The notes under the pieces are model-generated. The model worked only from the letters and a program-made list of their open reading frames with translations, searched no databases and was not told the DNA's origin. Positions 26,463 through 34,550 of a DNA stretch of 64,000 bases are shown here, piece by piece. Source of the DNA: Anoxybacteroides rupiense (lineage in GTDB: Bacteria > Bacillota > Bacilli > Bacillales > Anoxybacillaceae); NCBI RefSeq assembly GCF_014196195.1, contig NZ_JACIDF010000006.1:124001-188000 (forward strand), read 5' to 3'. The position numbers and the translations under genes are program-made. The stretch's first letter is position 1. Every line of letters starts with the position of its first letter.

Positions 26463-27395
26463 GTGCAAATGAATCATATAAAAACGTATATTTTGCTTTT
26501 CCTGACAGCCGCTATTTGGGGAGGCGCTTTCATTGCGGGGAAAATAGCGACGGTCAGCCTGCATCCTGTTTCAGTTGCTTTTTTCCGCTTTTTTGGGGCC
26601 AGCCTGATTCTTTTTCCGCTCATGCGTTGGAGGGAACAGCAAGCAAAGGTTCCTACCAAAAAAGACTGGGGGATGTTTGCACTGCTTGGCCTTACAGGTA
26701 TTTTTCTATATAACGTTTGTTTTTTTATTGCGACTAAATATGCGCCGATTGTCAAAAGCTCTCTCGTTATTGCGGTGAATGCTCCGTTGATTACGCTCTT
26801 TTCGGGCCTGTTTTTAAAGGAAAAAATCAACGCTAAAAGCATATTAGGTATGGTTATGGCGCTCATCGGAGCTTTATATATTATCACAAACGGGCAGCTA
26901 TCCGTTATTGTAAAGCTTGGGCTCTCTCCGATTGATTTTGTTTTAGTAGGCGCCTGTCTCAGTTGGAGCATATATTCTGTGATCGGGAAGGTGGTGATGA
27001 AAAAATATAGCCCTTTAGCGGCAACGACGTATGCAACGGGATTCGGAACGCTTTTCTTATTTCCTTTCGCTTTGTACTATACTTCTTTCACCGCGATAAA
27101 AGCGAGCAATTGGGAAGTATGGATTAGTGTGTTATATGTTGCGGTCATTGTTTCTGCTATTAGCTTTGTTTGGTGGTATAACGGTATCCAAAAGGTAGGC
27201 GCGTCAACCGCCTCCATTTTTATTAACGTGATGCCTATATCGGCAGCTGTGATGGGAACAATCGTGTTCCATGAACGCTTGACATGGACCCATATAATTG
27301 GAGCGTTATTCGTATTTGGTGGCATTTTGTTTAATATTTATAGTAAGAAAGAAAAAAAGAGCGTGCTAGTATCCAGAGAAGGGAAAGTGATGTAA
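26463..27395 (+). CDS. DMT-superfamily (EamA) permease
   Basis: A 310-residue protein with two EamA repeats and about ten membrane segments. AAIWGGAFIAGKIATVSLHP is the repeat-start motif, and GASTASIFINVMPISAAVMG the repeat-two end. I start at GTG 26463 because GGAGG at 26451-26455 is 7 nt upstream. It pairs with the divergent LysR gene. Substrate unknown. Confidence 0.87.
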   Translation: MQMNHIKTYILLFLTAAIWGGAFIAGKIATVSLHPVSVAFFRFFGASLILFPLMRWREQQAKVPTKKDWGMFALLGLTGIFLYNVCFFIATKYAPIVKSSLVIAVNAPLITLFSGLFLKEKINAKSILGMVMALIGALYIITNGQLSVIVKLGLSPIDFVLVGACLSWSIYSVIGKVVMKKYSPLAATTYATGFGTLFLFPFALYYTSFTAIKASNWEVWISVLYVAVIVSAISFVWWYNGIQKVGASTASIFINVMPISAAVMGTIVFHERLTWTHIIGALFVFGGILFNIYSKKEKKSVLVSREGKVM

Positions 27396-27520
27396 CTAGC
27401 GTGATCGATAGCGTCATCCTTCGTTTTCAACTACTTTAGAGTAGAATGAATGGAGGACTACCTTTATTTATCCATCCAAATGAAGGTATAATGATAAAAA
27501 ATGAAAAAAGGATGGGAATC

Positions 27521-27685
27521 ATGCATATTGGTGATAGCATTTTTCAATTGTTCGTGATCGTGATGCCGGCTTTGCTTATCGCAGGAGTGGCTTTGTTTGT
27601 TTATTCCGTCAAAAAACGCAAAGCGCAATTAAATCGAATTGAGGAAAAATTGGCGGAAATGTCAAAACTGCCGAATGAGCAATAG
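27521..27685 (+). CDS. Small single-pass membrane protein
   Basis: A 54-residue protein beginning MHIGDSIFQLFVIVMPALLI, with one strong hydrophobic helix (about residues 7-31) followed by a basic stop-transfer KKRK and a charged helical tail RIEEKLAEMSKL. ATG 27521 has AAAAAGGATGGG upstream; earlier in-frame ATGs lack a site. This layout is common in small Bacillus membrane proteins of unknown function, and I do not recognise the family with certainty. Confidence 0.65.
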   Translation: MHIGDSIFQLFVIVMPALLIAGVALFVYSVKKRKAQLNRIEEKLAEMSKLPNEQ

Positions 27686-27726
27686 TTAGGGCGGAATCAT
27701 CAACAACGAAGGCTATAGATTGAAAG

Positions 27727-27784
27727 TTTTCAACATGATCCGTCTCCCACCTATTAACAGAGTGTGGGTGGGAGAGGATCATGG
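27727..27784 (+). repeat. IS200/IS605-end-like hairpin repeat, palindromic variant
   Basis: ATGATCCGTCTCCCACC and GGTGGGAGAGGATCAT form a long imperfect palindrome. The left part TTTTCAACATGATCC agrees with the family, but the CCGAGAA box is missing. The 27786-27893 stretch has no other feature. Confidence 0.5.
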
Positions 27785-27893
27785 GGAGCGTTTCAGTCTT
27801 CAGGCACATGGTATGGCGGGCATCTTTCGCTGGTTGGATATGTATAGAAAACGTAGAGCTTATTTTTCTTACGAATGATTTTGCAGAAAAAGG

Positions 27894-27922
27894 TTTACAA
27901 CTTAGTTATCTTTGGATATAAT
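27894..27922 (+). promoter_or_regulatory. Promoter of the bmr leader transcript
   Basis: TTTACA (27894-27899) and TATAAT (27917-27922) are exactly 17 nt apart. It lies 39 nt upstream of the leader ORF. Confidence 0.8.
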
Positions 27923-27960
27923 TTACTTTGTAACATGATTTCGGAAGGAGGATGAACACA

Positions 27961-28050
27961 ATGACTAACATGATGAAAGCTGTAGCATCTAAAAATGAAT
28001 ATGTGCGAACGATTCAACCTTCCGATTCTGTTATGGCTATCATTTTTTAA
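27961..28050 (+). CDS. 29-residue leader peptide of the bmrCD-type operon
   Basis: The ORF has a very strong ribosome site (AAGGAGG, 27945-27951, 9 nt upstream) directly after a good promoter. The product begins MTNMMKAVASKNEYVRT and ends VMAIIF just before the stop codon. Three intrinsic terminators follow within 145 nt. B. subtilis bmrCD is known to be controlled by ribosome-mediated attenuation through the BmrB leader ORF, so this ORF probably plays the same part: ribosome stalling by an antibiotic would change folding of the first terminator. CCTTCC in the ORF (28018-28023) can pair with GGAAGG in the first terminator, a possible antiterminator seed. The mechanism here is inferred. Confidence 0.7.
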   Translation: MTNMMKAVASKNEYVRTIQPSDSVMAIIF

Positions 28051-28063
28051 CTGAAGAAGGAAT

Positions 28064-28101
28064 GCCGCAGGGAAGGAGATCGTTTTTTCCTGCGGCTTTT
28101 T
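28064..28101 (+). terminator. bmr leader terminator 1
   Basis: GCCGCAGG (28064-28071) pairs with CCTGCGGC (28089-28096), followed by TTTTT. It begins 14 nt after the leader stop codon. Confidence 0.85.
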
Positions 28102-28112
28102 ATGTAGATATA

Positions 28113-28147
28113 AAGCCGTGGGATGACGCTATTCCCGCGGCTTTTTT
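28113..28147 (+). terminator. bmr leader terminator 2
   Basis: GCCGTGGGA (28115-28123) pairs with TCCCGCGGC (28133-28141), with one G-T pair, followed by six T. Confidence 0.85.
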
Positions 28148-28157
28148 GCTTTTTTGA

Positions 28158-28192
28158 AGCCGCTGGATACTCTTTTTCCATGCGGCTTTTTT
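28158..28192 (+). terminator. bmr leader terminator 3
   Basis: GCCGCTGGA (28159-28167) pairs with TCCA-T-GCGGC (28177-28186), followed by six T. The three hairpins share GCCG/CGGC arms, which suggests origin by duplication. Confidence 0.82.
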
Positions 28193-28212
28193 ATGAAAGG
28201 AGGTGGGAAAGA

Positions 28213-28353
28213 ATGATGGTTCATCTGTTGTTTGTAACCATTACGATTCAACGAAGAAAGTGGACAATCGAAGAGATTGAACATGAGCAATTAGTCAAGA
28301 AGATTGAAGAAGAAATGATGGATCGTAAATGCGGTATATATCCGAGATTTTAA
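28213..28353 (+). CDS. YrzI-family small protein
   Basis: A 46-residue protein beginning MMVHLLFVTITIQRRKWTIE and continuing EIEHEQLVKKIEEEMMDRK. The F-x-V-T-I-x-I-x-x-R pattern followed by an acidic-basic helix fits the YrzI family of small Bacillus proteins, recalled from memory. AAAGGAGGTG (28197-28206) is a strong ribosome site, so it is translated if transcription passes the third terminator. It lies between the attenuator and the ABC genes, where B. subtilis has bmrB. It could be a second regulatory ORF or an accessory small protein. Confidence 0.65.
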   Translation: MMVHLLFVTITIQRRKWTIEEIEHEQLVKKIEEEMMDRKCGIYPRF

Positions 28354-28399
28354 TATTTGTTTGATCATCAACTAAGTGACTTAAAGGAGGAATACAAAA

Positions 28400-28456
28400 A
28401 TGGAAATGAAATGGATGATGCTGGCATTACAAGCGAGAGAGATCAACAGCGGTTAG
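28400..28456 (+). CDS. Possible 18-residue peptide ORF before bmrC
   Basis: ATG 28400 follows AAAGGAGG (28384-28391) at 8 nt, an optimal ribosome site, and the frame MEMKWMMLALQAREINSG ends at TAG 28454-28456. The stop is 33 nt before the bmrC start. The strong site with no overlapping alternative suggests it is translated, perhaps for translational coupling. No family is recognised. Confidence 0.45.
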   Translation: MEMKWMMLALQAREINSG

Positions 28457-28489
28457 ATGTAAACAAACAGTGAAAGGGGATGATTTGGA

Positions 28490-30250
28490 GTGTTTTCAGT
28501 ATTATGGAAACTTCAAGCGTTTTTTAAACAGCATTGGAAACGATACACGATTGCGATTGTGCTTTTAGTAGTGGGCGGAATGTTAGAAATGATTCCGCCC
28601 AGGATCATCGGAATCGCGATTGATGATATGTATGTGAACGGTTTAGATAAAAGCCAGCTGCTCAAGTACCTAGCTTTATTGTTAGGGTTAGCAGGCGTGA
28701 TTTACAGCATCAACTATATATGGATGTATCAGCTGTTTGGCGGTGCGTTTTTGCTTGAAAGAAGCTTGCGTTCCCGATTTATGAAGCACTTGCTTTCCAT
28801 GACACCGACCTTTTACGAGAAAAACCGTACAGGAGACTTAATGGCAAGAGCGACAAATGATCTAAGAGCGATATCGATGACAGCCGGATTCGGCATCTTA
28901 ACTCTCGTGGATTCAAGTGTATTTATGCTTGTTATTTTATTGACAATGGGGGGGCTCATTAGCTGGAAGCTGACTTTGGCGGCTTTGTTGCCGCTTCCAG
29001 TGATGGCAGTGGCGATGAACGTATACGGAAAAAAAATCCACGAACGCTTTACAAAAGCTCAAGATGCTTTTGGCGATATGAACGACTATGTACTCGAATC
29101 CATTTCCGGTGTTCGTGTCATTCGCGCTTATGTGCAGGAAAAAGAAGATGAGGCACGATTTAAGCGACTAACCGAAGAGGTATATCAAAAAAATATGGAG
29201 GTTGCCCGTATTGATTCATTATTTGATCCTACCATTAAAGTGCTGGTCGGCCTGAGCTATTTAATCGGCATCGGATATGGATCGTATTTAGTCTTTCATA
29301 AAGAAATGACGTTAGGAGAATTAGTTTCCTTTAATGTATATCTAGGAATGCTGATTTGGCCGATGTTTGCCATTGGCGAACTCATTAACATTATGCAGCG
29401 AGGCAATGCTTCGCTTGATCGCGTCAATGAAACGCTTGCCTATCTTCCAGATGTTCAAAACCACCCGCAGCCGGTCTTACTCGAAAAGCCAGAAACAATT
29501 GAATTTCAACAAGTAACGTTCCGTTATCCGTCAGCAACCATTCCGCATTTACAACATATATCTTTTTCGCTCCAACGAGGGCAAACGCTGGGAATCGTCG
29601 GGCGAACAGGAAGCGGAAAAACGACGCTTATGAAACAGCTGCTGCGGCAATATCCATTGGGAGCAGGAAGCATAACGATTTCCGGTGTGCCGATTGAACG
29701 TATTCCAATGGAAGTCATTCAAAGCTGGATCGGATATGTTCCACAAGACCATATTTTATTTTCGAAAACAGTAAAAGAAAATATTTTATTTGGCCGAAAG
29801 GATGCGGACAGTGAAGAATTGCAGCGTGTGATTGAATTGGCTGCACTCCATAATGATATTCAGCTGCTGCCGCAGGGGCTTGATACATTAGTAGGAGAGA
29901 AGGGAATCGCGCTATCTGGAGGACAAAAGCAGCGGATTTCCATCGCTCGTGCGCTGTTACTCAATCCGGAGATTTTAATTTTGGATGATGCACTTTCAGC
30001 CGTCGATGCCAAAACAGAAGCAGCTATTATTGAAAATATTCGGCGCGAGCGCACCGGCAAAACAAATATCATTGTAACCCATCGCTTATCAGCCATTCAG
30101 CACGCGGATTGGATTCTTGTTTTGGAAAATGGAAGAATCATCGAGGAAGGCACACATGAGCAGCTATTAGAACAAAATGGCTGGTATAAAGAACAATTTA
30201 TTCGTCAGCAAGCAGCAAAGGATCCAGAAAACAGCGGGGTGTTTTTATGA
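28490..30250 (+). CDS. bmrC: Heterodimeric multidrug ABC exporter subunit BmrC (YheI-like)
   Basis: A 586-residue half-transporter with six membrane helices then an ATPase domain. Walker A is VGRTGSGKTT (about residue 371), the signature is LSGGQKQRISIARAL, and Walker B is ILILDDALSAVD. Residue 500 after Walker B is Asp where active exporters have Glu, so this half carries the degenerate ATP site, as known for BmrC. With BmrD it should export drugs from the membrane. GTG 28490 follows AAAGGGG. The gene overlaps bmrD by 4 nt. It is preceded by an attenuator region, so expression probably responds to translation inhibitors. Confidence 0.92.
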   Translation: MFSVLWKLQAFFKQHWKRYTIAIVLLVVGGMLEMIPPRIIGIAIDDMYVNGLDKSQLLKYLALLLGLAGVIYSINYIWMYQLFGGAFLLERSLRSRFMKHLLSMTPTFYEKNRTGDLMARATNDLRAISMTAGFGILTLVDSSVFMLVILLTMGGLISWKLTLAALLPLPVMAVAMNVYGKKIHERFTKAQDAFGDMNDYVLESISGVRVIRAYVQEKEDEARFKRLTEEVYQKNMEVARIDSLFDPTIKVLVGLSYLIGIGYGSYLVFHKEMTLGELVSFNVYLGMLIWPMFAIGELINIMQRGNASLDRVNETLAYLPDVQNHPQPVLLEKPETIEFQQVTFRYPSATIPHLQHISFSLQRGQTLGIVGRTGSGKTTLMKQLLRQYPLGAGSITISGVPIERIPMEVIQSWIGYVPQDHILFSKTVKENILFGRKDADSEELQRVIELAALHNDIQLLPQGLDTLVGEKGIALSGGQKQRISIARALLLNPEILILDDALSAVDAKTEAAIIENIRRERTGKTNIIVTHRLSAIQHADWILVLENGRIIEEGTHEQLLEQNGWYKEQFIRQQAAKDPENSGVFL

Positions 30251-32268
30251 ATACAGGTAAACGGCTAATCGCCTATGCGTTTCGGTACAAAAAAATCATT
30301 GTGGCGGCCTTGTTCATGCTGGCGATTTCAGTGGCCGCCGAATTAACGGGTCCGTTGATTGCTAAAAAAATTATTGATCAACACATTTTAGGAATTGAAT
30401 CTCCATGGTATGAGGCTGATAAAAATGACGATCAAGCGGTTTTTTATAATGGAAAATGGTATAAACGAAGCGACGATTTCGCTCAAGGAGAAGCAAAAGG
30501 CAAAGAAGTGCGTTTGCTACAAATTGGCCGCGATTATTATTTTGTAGACCGCGCGATCACATTTGATGGCAAACGATCGATTCAAAATGGGATGTTAATG
30601 ATTCAACATGGTGAGCAAAAAGCCGTATATCCGATTGAAAAACTGTCGAACAGCGAGCTGTTCCGTTTTTATCAGCCGGAAATTCGGTCGATTATTTATC
30701 TTTTGGCACTTTATTTTTCTTTGTTATTGGCGGCAACAGTGTTTCAGTATGGACAGCGCTACTGTCTGCAAATGGCGGCTAATCGCATTATTCAAACGAT
30801 GCGCAAGGATTTGTTCGCTCATATCCAACGCCTGCCAATTCGCTATTTCGACCGCCTGCCTGTCGGAAAAGTTGTTGCCCGCATCACGAATGATACCGAA
30901 GCCATTCGTGAATTGTATGTGACGGTGCTGGCTACTTTTTTTACAAGCACTATTTACATGACAGGAATTTTTATTGCCTTGTTTCTGTTAGATGTGCGCT
31001 TAGCGCTTCTATGCCTCATTCTTATTCCGATTTTAGCCGTCTGGATGAAAATTTACCGCCAATATGCGTCTCGCTATAACCATATTATTCGTTCACGGCT
31101 AAGTGACATTAATGCAATGGTCAATGAGTCTATTCAAGGCATGCCGATTATTCAAGCGTTTCGCAGACAAAAAGAAACTGAACGGGAATTTGAAACACTC
31201 AATCGCGAATATTTTGTGTATCAAAACAAGCTTCTAAACTTAAATTCGCTCACCTCCCACAATTTAGTAGGGGTGCTGCGCAATCTTGCCTTTGTCGCAT
31301 TAATTTGGCATTTTGGCCACGATTCATTCAATCACCAAGCGATTTCACTCGGCCTTCTCTATGCGTTTGTTGATTATTTGAATCGCTTATTCCAGCCCAT
31401 TACAGAAATGGTCAATCAATTGGCCAACCTAGAGCAGTCAAGAGTAGCAGCTCATCGTATTTTTACGCTTCTTGATGAAGAAGGGGAAGAGGTATATGAT
31501 GGAGAGATGCCTCGCTATCAGGGAAATGTCGTATTTGAACATGTGTTTTTTGGATATAAAGAAGGGGAATATGTGCTAAAAGACATTTCTTTTTCTGCTA
31601 AGCCGGGCGAAACTATTGCACTTGTCGGCCACACTGGGTCAGGAAAAAGCTCGATCATGAATTTGCTGTTCCGTTTTTATGACATCGAAAAGGGACAGAT
31701 TTTCATTGATGGGAAGGATATAAAAACCATCCCGAAACAGCTGCTTCGAAAACATATGGCGATCGTGTTGCAGGATGCGTTTTTATTTACAGGAACGATT
31801 GCTTCAAATGTCGGTTTAAATGATCCTGCTATTTCCCGACAGAAAATAGAACAGGCCCTTCGAGAGATTGGAGCCGATCAACTATTGGAAAATTTGCCAA
31901 ATGGATTTGATGAACCAGTCGTGGAAAGAGGCAGCACCTTGTCATCGGGACAGAGACAGCTGATTTCGTTTGCACGGGCGTTGGCGTTTGATCCGGCTAT
32001 TCTAGTACTGGACGAAGCGACGGCCAACATCGATACAGAAACGGAGGCGACGATTCAAAAAGCGCTGGAAGTTTTAAAACAAGGACGGACAACATTTATT
32101 ATTGCTCACCGTTTGTCAACCATTAAAAATGCGGATCAAATTCTCGTGCTAGATCGCGGGATGATTGTTGAACGCGGAACGCATGAAGAGCTAATGAAAA
32201 AAGAGGGAATCTATTATCATATGTATCAGCTGCAGCAAGGGAACAAAGAAACAACGAAAGCGGGTTAA
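30247..32268 (+). CDS. bmrD: Heterodimeric multidrug ABC exporter subunit BmrD (YheH-like)
   Basis: A 673-residue half-transporter with six membrane helices and an ATPase domain. It has an extra domain of about 70-90 residues between TM1 and TM2 (from WYEADKNDDQAVFYNGKWYK to IEKLSNSELFRFYQPE), the extracellular domain typical of BmrD. Walker A is VGHTGSGKSS (about residue 460), the signature is LSSGQRQLISFARAL, and Walker B LVLDEATANID has the catalytic Glu at residue 590. Only this subunit has an intact catalytic base. It overlaps bmrC in an ATGA junction. The length equals B. subtilis BmrD. Confidence 0.93.
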   Translation: MNTGKRLIAYAFRYKKIIVAALFMLAISVAAELTGPLIAKKIIDQHILGIESPWYEADKNDDQAVFYNGKWYKRSDDFAQGEAKGKEVRLLQIGRDYYFVDRAITFDGKRSIQNGMLMIQHGEQKAVYPIEKLSNSELFRFYQPEIRSIIYLLALYFSLLLAATVFQYGQRYCLQMAANRIIQTMRKDLFAHIQRLPIRYFDRLPVGKVVARITNDTEAIRELYVTVLATFFTSTIYMTGIFIALFLLDVRLALLCLILIPILAVWMKIYRQYASRYNHIIRSRLSDINAMVNESIQGMPIIQAFRRQKETEREFETLNREYFVYQNKLLNLNSLTSHNLVGVLRNLAFVALIWHFGHDSFNHQAISLGLLYAFVDYLNRLFQPITEMVNQLANLEQSRVAAHRIFTLLDEEGEEVYDGEMPRYQGNVVFEHVFFGYKEGEYVLKDISFSAKPGETIALVGHTGSGKSSIMNLLFRFYDIEKGQIFIDGKDIKTIPKQLLRKHMAIVLQDAFLFTGTIASNVGLNDPAISRQKIEQALREIGADQLLENLPNGFDEPVVERGSTLSSGQRQLISFARALAFDPAILVLDEATANIDTETEATIQKALEVLKQGRTTFIIAHRLSTIKNADQILVLDRGMIVERGTHEELMKKEGIYYHMYQLQQGNKETTKAG

Positions 32269-32298
32269 AGGTAAAGGGGGCTAGCATTAGCCTCCTTC

Positions 32299-32448
32299 TA
32301 GATTATTGACAAACGTCAATGGATCTCGTTCGTCCGCTCAGAACGTCCCTTGTTCGATTCTCGTCCGCACTCGGCTATGTTCCTTGTTCACCAAGTTTAA
32401 GCCCATCTGATGCGAAACCCATCACAAACAATGAAGGATGGTTAACAT
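32299..32448 (+). repeat. About 150-nt dispersed repeat, copy II
   Basis: TAGATTATTGACAAACG, then CTCGTTCGTCCGCTCAGAA, CTTGTTCGATT, CACTCGGCTATGTTCCTTG and a right end AATGAAGGATGGTTAA. It aligns with 20065-20218. A small hairpin, GGGGGCTAGCATTAGCCTCC (32276-32295), between bmrD and the repeat may be the bmr terminator. The rest of 32449-32553 is AT-rich without a gene. Confidence 0.65.
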
Positions 32449-32553
32449 ATTAGCCTTTTTATTTTATTTGCGCTATTTCCATGCCTATGAAGACGGCCAG
32501 ATTCGTTTGTTGATAGCGAATCAATGTCCTCATACATATCTATAAAAATATCA

Positions 32554-32582
32554 AATTGGTATAGACAACTATATAATATAAT
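32554..32582 (+). promoter_or_regulatory. nag operon promoter with NagR operator
   Basis: AATTGGTATAGACAACTA (32554-32571) closely matches the NagR/YvoA operator core TGGTATAGA known from B. subtilis nag genes. It directly abuts overlapping TATAAT boxes (32572-32577 and 32577-32582). GlcNAc-6-P or GlcN-6-P bound to NagR should relieve repression. Confidence 0.75.
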
Positions 32583-32617
32583 GTTAAGATGACCTTAAGG
32601 AAAGAAGGGGTGCGAGA

Positions 32618-33808
32618 ATGGATCAGTTTTTACTAAAAAATGCGACGATCTATGCGGAAAACGAACAGATTCAACGAGGATATTTATTAATTGAAAATGG
32701 CAAAATAGCCTACGTCGGCCCAACCCCTCCGCCATCCAATGCTAAGGAAATTGAATTAAGCATTCATGATTGTGTGCTTCCTGGTTTTATCGATCTTCAT
32801 ATTCACGGTGCTGCTGGTGCTGATGTGATGGATGCCACAGTAAAAGCTTTACAAACAATGGCCTCCGTATTGCCAAAGGAGGGAACCACTAGCTTTCTAG
32901 CAACCACGATGACCGCAGCTTCCAGCGAGATTGAAAAAGCGGTGAAAAATGTAGCGAACTATATGGCACATGACAATCGGCCCGGAGAAGCAGAGGTGCT
33001 CGGAATTCACTTAGAGGGGCCTTTTCTTTCGCCAAAGCGGGCGGGTGCCCAGCATCCCCGCAATATCATCAAGCCGGATATTGAACTCTTCAAAAAATGG
33101 CAGAAGGAAGCCAATGGACATATCCGTCTTGTCACACTGGCGCCAGAGGAAGAAAACGGGCTGTCTCTTACTGCATATTTAAAGGAGACAGGAGTGATTG
33201 CCTCCATTGGCCATTCTGATGCGGTTTATGCCGAAGTGAAAGAAGCCATTCAAGCCGGGGTGACACAGGCTACGCATTTATTTAACGGTATGCGCGGACT
33301 GCATCATCGAGAACCTGGGGTGGTCGGCGCGGTGTTGATGCATGAGGAAGTATTATGTGAAATTATCGCAGACGGCATTCATGTAGCACCTGAAATGGTT
33401 CGCTTTGCTTATCGCAACAAAGGAAGCGAGGGATTGATTGCGATTACCGATGCAATGCGCGCCAAATGTCTCGGTGAAGGGCAGTATGATCTGGGAGGTC
33501 AGCAAGTCACCGTTCGGGGAAAACAAGCTACATTAAAAGACGGGACGCTTGCAGGAAGCATACTCAAATTAAAGGATGCTGTGAAAAATATAATGGAATT
33601 TACCCGGTGTTCGCTTGAAGAAGCGATCCGCATGGCGAGCTGGAACCCTGCTAGACAATTAGGCATTCTTGATCGAAAAGGAAGCATTCTCCCCGGTAAA
33701 GATGCTGATATAGTCGTGCTGAATCAAGAACGGGAGGTTATCCTGACTTTTTGCCGGGGAAGGCTAGCCTATGCCAAACAGGAGGTGTTGCGCAGTGAAA
33801 ATCATTGA
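32618..33808 (+). CDS. nagA: N-acetylglucosamine-6-phosphate deacetylase
   Basis: NagA converts GlcNAc-6-P to GlcN-6-P and acetate. This 396-residue amidohydrolase has the metal motif DLHIHGAAGADVMDA, the catalytic-site block GIHLEGPFLSPKRAGAQHP, SIGHSDAVYAEV with a metal His, ATHLFNGMRGLHHREPG and AITDAMRAKCLGEG with the catalytic Asp. ATG 32618 has GAAGGGGT upstream. It is first in the nagA-nagB-nagR-nagP cluster behind a NagR-type operator and overlaps nagB by 14 nt. Confidence 0.96.
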   Translation: MDQFLLKNATIYAENEQIQRGYLLIENGKIAYVGPTPPPSNAKEIELSIHDCVLPGFIDLHIHGAAGADVMDATVKALQTMASVLPKEGTTSFLATTMTAASSEIEKAVKNVANYMAHDNRPGEAEVLGIHLEGPFLSPKRAGAQHPRNIIKPDIELFKKWQKEANGHIRLVTLAPEEENGLSLTAYLKETGVIASIGHSDAVYAEVKEAIQAGVTQATHLFNGMRGLHHREPGVVGAVLMHEEVLCEIIADGIHVAPEMVRFAYRNKGSEGLIAITDAMRAKCLGEGQYDLGGQQVTVRGKQATLKDGTLAGSILKLKDAVKNIMEFTRCSLEEAIRMASWNPARQLGILDRKGSILPGKDADIVVLNQEREVILTFCRGRLAYAKQEVLRSENH

Positions 33809-34550
33809 AGTACGCGACTACAAAGAGATGAGCCAAAAAGCAGCGGAGTGGATCATCCATCAAGTGCGAATCAATCCGCATTCAGTGCTCGGACTAGCCA
33901 CTGGAGGAACGATGCTTGGAACTTATGCAGCGCTTGTGGAAGATTATCGAAATCACCAAACAACCTATCGCCATGTTCATACGGTGAATTTAGATGAATA
34001 TATCGGACTGGATGGCGATCATCCTAACAGCTACCGGTACTATATGAATCATCATTTTTTCCATTTCATTGACATCCCGTCATCGCAGACGCATATTCCG
34101 AATGGGCTTGCGGAGGATGTCGAAGCAGAATGCCAGCGTTATGAGGAGATGATCCAAGCAGTAGGAGGAATAGATTTACAAATCGTGGGGATTGGCCAAA
34201 ACGGTCATATCGGCTTTAATGAACCCGGCACTTCATTTGATTCTACTACTCATGTAGTGAGGCTAGCTGAATCAACCCGAAAAGCCAATGCGCGCTTTTT
34301 CTCTTCCATAGAAGAAGTGCCAACCCATGCGATTACAATGGGAATAGCGACCATTATGAAGAGCAAGCAAATTCTTTTATTAGCATCAGGAGAGGAAAAA
34401 GCCACGATCTTATCTCATTTATTAGAAACAGAAGTAACACCAGCGATCCCGGCCTCCATTTTGAAAACACATGACAATGTCACCATCATGGCTGATCAAA
34501 AAGCGCTCGCTTTAGTTAGTGAAGAACAGAGAAAGGTGTATGCACAATGA
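33795..34550 (+). CDS. nagB: Glucosamine-6-phosphate deaminase
   Basis: NagB isomerises and deaminates GlcN-6-P to fructose-6-P and ammonia. The 251-residue protein shows LGLATGGTMLGTYAALV, NLDEYIGLDGDHPNSYRYYM with the active-site Asp, VGIGQNGHIGFNEPGTSFDS with the catalytic His and Glu, and ITMGIATIMKSKQILLLASG. GTG 33795 is the start, with AGGAGGTG at 33779-33786. It overlaps both nagA (14 nt) and nagR (4 nt), so the three are translationally linked. Confidence 0.96.
   Translation: MKIIEVRDYKEMSQKAAEWIIHQVRINPHSVLGLATGGTMLGTYAALVEDYRNHQTTYRHVHTVNLDEYIGLDGDHPNSYRYYMNHHFFHFIDIPSSQTHIPNGLAEDVEAECQRYEEMIQAVGGIDLQIVGIGQNGHIGFNEPGTSFDSTTHVVRLAESTRKANARFFSSIEEVPTHAITMGIATIMKSKQILLLASGEEKATILSHLLETEVTPAIPASILKTHDNVTIMADQKALALVSEEQRKVYAQ

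Noticed and set aside
27961-28192. T-box or other tRNA-dependent leader before bmrCD
   Set aside because: No T-box sequence (TGGNACCGCG-type) is visible; the arrangement fits a leader-peptide attenuator better.
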